This document shows, in pieces, positions 61,620-64,000 of a stretch of DNA of 64,000 nt. The DNA comes from Sphingoaurantiacus capsulatus (GTDB taxonomy: Bacteria > Pseudomonadota > Alphaproteobacteria > Sphingomonadales > Sphingomonadaceae), in NCBI RefSeq assembly GCF_042648405.1, contig NZ_JBHRXV010000011.1, forward strand, positions 558,001 through 622,000, given 5' to 3'. How positions within the stretch are numbered: the stretch's first letter is position 1; the number at the start of each line of letters is the position of its first letter. The notes under the pieces are model-generated. The model was not told where the DNA came from. It did not search any database and worked only from the letters and a program-made list of their open reading frames with translations. The translations under genes were made by a program, and so were the position numbers.

Positions 61620-62809
61620 CGCTGAAGCGCCTCCACGCCCGGGAGGGCCTTGCCTTCCATCCATTCGAGGAAGGCACCGCCCGCGGTCGAGACGAAGCTG
61701 AACTTGTCGGCGACGCCGGCATGGTTGAGCGCCGCGACGGTGTCGCCACCGCCCGCCACCGAGACCAGCTGCCCCGCCTCGGTCAGCGCCGCGGCGATCT
61801 TTGCCAGCGCGACGGTGGCGGTATCGAACGGCGTCATCTCGAACGCACCCATCGGGCCGTTCCAGACCAGCGTGCGGCAGTTCTTCAGCGCATCGCCCAG
61901 CGCCTCGACGGCGGCGGGGCCGACATCGAGGATCATCTCGTCGGCGGCGACCTCATGCACGTTGACGGTGCGGTTCGCGGCGTTGGCCTTGAACTCCTTC
62001 GCCACGACCACATCGTAGGGCAGATGCACGGTGCAACCCGCGGCATCGGCCTTGTCGAGGATGCCGAGCGCAGTGTCCTTCAGGTCATGCTCGCACAGCG
62101 ACTTGCCGACGTCGACGCCGCGCGCGGCGAGGAAGGTGTTGGCCATGCCGCCGCCGATGATAAGGTGATCGACCCTGGCGACGAGGTTGGTGAGCACGTC
62201 GAGCTTCGACGACACCTTGGCGCCGCCGACCACCGCCGCGACCGGGCGTTCGGGCTCGCCAAGCGCCTTCTGCAGCGCCTCCAACTCCGCCTGCATCGAC
62301 CGGCCCGCGAACGCCGGCAGCTTGTGGGCCAACCCTTCTGTGGAAGCGTGTGCGCGGTGCGCGGCCGAAAAGGCGTCGTTGACGTAGAGGTCGCCGAGCT
62401 TGGCCATCGCCTCGACCAGCGCCGGATCGTTCTTTTCCTCGCCGGCATGGAAGCGGGTGTTTTCGAGCACCGCCACCTGCCCCGGCTGCAACGCCTTCAC
62501 GTCGGCCTCGGCCTCGGCGCCCTGGCAATCGTCGATCAGCGTCACCGGACGCCCGAGCACGCCACCGAGCGCGTCGGCAGCGGGCTTCAACGACATCGAC
62601 GGGTCGCGCCCGCCTTTCGGACGCCCGAAGTGCGACAGCACCAGCACCACCGCGCCCTTGTCCGCCAGTTCGGCGATCGTCGGCATGGCGGCGCGGAGGC
62701 GGGTGTCATCGGACACCGCGCCATTCTGCATCGGCACGTTGAGGTCGGCGCGGACGAGGATTCGCTTGCCGCGCACCTCGCCAATGTCGTCGAGCGTCCG
62801 GAAAGCCAT
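61616..62809 (-). CDS. pgk: Phosphoglycerate kinase
   Basis: 397-residue two-domain enzyme interconverting 1,3-bisphosphoglycerate and 3-phosphoglycerate. KRILVRADLNVPMQNG (substrate Arg/Asp/Asn), LSHFGRPKGGRDPSMSL, YVNDAFSAAHRAHAST and VWNGPMGAFE are diagnostic, with the nucleotide loop VAGGGDTVAAL. Four bases after gap. Confidence 0.97.
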   Translation of the reverse strand: MAFRTLDDIGEVRGKRILVRADLNVPMQNGAVSDDTRLRAAMPTIAELADKGAVVLVLSHFGRPKGGRDPSMSLKPAADALGGVLGRPVTLIDDCQGAEAEADVKALQPGQVAVLENTRFHAGEEKNDPALVEAMAKLGDLYVNDAFSAAHRAHASTEGLAHKLPAFAGRSMQAELEALQKALGEPERPVAAVVGGAKVSSKLDVLTNLVARVDHLIIGGGMANTFLAARGVDVGKSLCEHDLKDTALGILDKADAAGCTVHLPYDVVVAKEFKANAANRTVNVHEVAADEMILDVGPAAVEALGDALKNCRTLVWNGPMGAFEMTPFDTATVALAKIAAALTEAGQLVSVAGGGDTVAALNHAGVADKFSFVSTAGGAFLEWMEGKALPGVEALQR

Positions 62810-62813
62810 GACC

Positions 62814-63824
62814 TTAGCCGAGCTTCGCCATGGCGAGTGCGGTGTCGGTCATGCGGTTCGAGAAACCCCACTCGTTGTCGTACCACGACACGACGCGGAC
62901 GAGCTTGCCGTCCATGACGGTGGTCTCGAGGCTGTCGATCGTCGACGAGGCCGGGCAGTGGTTATAGTCGATCGAGACCAAAGGCTCCTCGCTGTAGTCG
63001 AGAACGCCCGCAAGCGGGCCCGACTGCGACGCCGCCTTCAGCACCGCGTTGACCTCTTCCTTGCTGGTCGTGCGGCCGGCGTCGAACACCAGATCGACGA
63101 GGCTGACGTTGGGGGTCGGCACGCGGATCGCCGAACCGTCGAGCTTGCCCTTCAGCTCCGGGAGCACCTCGCCGACGGCGCGGGCCGCGCCGGTCGTCGT
63201 CGGGATCATCGACATCGCCGCGGCGCGCGCGCGGCGCATGTCCGGGTGGATCTGGTCAAGGATCTTCTGGTCGTTGGTGTAGGCGTGGATCGTCGTGCAG
63301 AAGCCGCGCTCGATGCCGAAGGCGTCGTTCAGCACCTTGGCGACCGGCGCGAGGCAGTTCGTCGTGCAGGACGCGTTCGACACGATCTTCATGTCGGCGG
63401 TCAGCTTCTCGTGGTTGACGCCGTAGACGACGGTCAGGTCGACGCCCTTCGCGGGGGCCGAGATCAGCACCTTCTTGGCGCCGGCATCGAGATGCTTCTG
63501 CGCGCTGTCGCGGTCGGTGAAGAAGCCGGTGCACTCCAGCGCGATGTCGACGCCGAGTTCAGCCCACGGCAGCTTCGCCGGGTCGCGCTCGGCGGTGACG
63601 CGGATGCGCTTGCCGTTGACGATCATGTCGTTGCCGTCGGCCGAAACTTCGCCGTTGAAGCGGCCGTGCACGCTGTCGCGCTTGAACAGCATCGCGTTCG
63701 ACTTGGCGTCGCCGAGATCGTTGATGCCGACCACTTCGATGTCGCCGCGCGGATTTTCGAGCAGCGCGCGCATGACAAGGCGGCCGATGCGCCCGAAACC
63801 GTTGATCGAAACCCGAACCGTCAT
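62814..63824 (-). CDS. gap: Glyceraldehyde-3-phosphate dehydrogenase, type I
   Basis: 336-residue NAD(P)-dependent tetramer. The Rossmann loop NGFGRIGRLVMR opens it; catalytic Cys153 lies in SNASCTTNCLAP. KLDGSAIRVPTPNVSLVDLV and WYDNEWGFSNRM complete the family pattern. Asp at ~36 in GINDLGD suggests NAD preference. The start is two bases after the tkt stop. Confidence 0.97.
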   Translation of the reverse strand: MTVRVSINGFGRIGRLVMRALLENPRGDIEVVGINDLGDAKSNAMLFKRDSVHGRFNGEVSADGNDMIVNGKRIRVTAERDPAKLPWAELGVDIALECTGFFTDRDSAQKHLDAGAKKVLISAPAKGVDLTVVYGVNHEKLTADMKIVSNASCTTNCLAPVAKVLNDAFGIERGFCTTIHAYTNDQKILDQIHPDMRRARAAAMSMIPTTTGAARAVGEVLPELKGKLDGSAIRVPTPNVSLVDLVFDAGRTTSKEEVNAVLKAASQSGPLAGVLDYSEEPLVSIDYNHCPASSTIDSLETTVMDGKLVRVVSWYDNEWGFSNRMTDTALAMAKLG

Positions 63825-63826
63825 GT

Positions 63827-64000
63827 CTAGCGCTCCTCGCTCAGTCTGGCCTTGACCTTCGCCACGATCGCGTCGGGCGTCAGGCCGAAGTGCCGATAAA
63901 GATCCTCGATCGGCGCCGAAGCGCCGAAACTGTCGATGCCGATACGCAGGCCCCGCACCATCGTGTAGCGGTCCCAGCCCATCGTCACGCCCGCCTCCAC
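63827..64000 (-). CDS. tkt: Transketolase, C-terminal end only
   Basis: The last 57 codons are in the window: TMGWDRYTMVRGLRIGIDSF, then GASAPIEDLYRHFGLTPDAI and KARLSEER before TAG. GWDRYTM and FGASAP are the conserved end of transketolase. Pentose-phosphate enzyme upstream of gap-pgk, an arrangement also seen in cbb-type operons. Truncated by the window edge at its 5' side. Confidence 0.93.
   Translation of the reverse strand: MEAGVTMGWDRYTMVRGLRIGIDSFGASAPIEDLYRHFGLTPDAIVAKVKARLSEER

Overview
The window is a contiguous stretch of GC-rich alphaproteobacterial chromosome, almost certainly from a sphingomonad (Sphingomonas or a close relative). The evidence is the gene order (tkt-gap-pgk-fda, nuoABCDEFGHIJKLMN-birA-coaX-rnj-DUF1467, ppiD-trpEGDC-moaC-moeA-lexA, rpsB-tsf-pyrH-frr-uppS-cdsA-dxr), an alphaproteobacterial SOS box (GAAC-N7-GAAC type) at lexA, a short type-2 ProRS, and small palindromic repeats of the kind scattered through sphingomonad genomes. 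It is mostly core chromosome. I see no rRNA, tRNA, CRISPR array, prophage or insertion sequence.

Layout. 1-5.6 kb (minus): translation and envelope block rpsB-tsf-pyrH-frr-uppS-cdsA-dxr, with a long rpsB leader and strong GC hairpins after rpsB and after tsf. 5.6-13.6 kb (minus): a cytosolic-type 5'-nucleotidase, dnaE, the lipoprotein-release ABC system lolD/lolCE, and proS. 13.6-13.9 kb: an intergenic region with an orphan plus-strand terminator that probably ends an unannotated small RNA. 13.9-17.5 kb: pyrG, secG, a BrnT/BrnA toxin-antitoxin pair with an apparently leaderless start, and tpiA. 17.6-26 kb (plus): ppiD-trpE-trpG-trpD-trpC-moaC-moeA-lexA, tightly coupled, with the lexA promoter and SOS box beginning in the end of moeA. 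26-31 kb: comEC (minus), gltX and gltA (plus). 31-37 kb: the least understood part, with an orphan PAS-less-looking histidine kinase, a DUF2336 protein, a membrane protein fusing a nucleotidyltransferase-like domain to a CDP-alcohol phosphotransferase-like domain that lacks the catalytic aspartates, and a divergent long coiled-coil inner-membrane protein. 37-56 kb (minus): complete complex I operon followed by birA, coaX, rnj and a DUF1467 gene. An unknown secreted protein with a duplicated module sits between nuoF and nuoG, and a palindromic repeat sits between nuoE and nuoF. 56-64 kb: a secreted beta-propeller protein, an inositol-phosphatase-family gene, efp, thpR (with an SOS-box match upstream), thiE, and the glycolytic set fda, a 2OG-oxygenase-like gene, pgk, gap and the end of tkt.

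How the genes work together: the window combines energy metabolism (complex I, citrate synthase, lower glycolysis/Calvin-type enzymes), tryptophan and molybdopterin synthesis, early isoprenoid and phospholipid steps, replication, translation factors and DNA-damage control. The points most worth a second look are the small-RNA candidate at 13.7-13.8 kb, the SOS box in front of thpR, the leaderless BrnT with two operator-like palindromes, the aspartate-less CDP-alcohol-phosphotransferase fusion beside DUF2336 and the histidine kinase, and the duplicated-module secreted protein inside the nuo operon.
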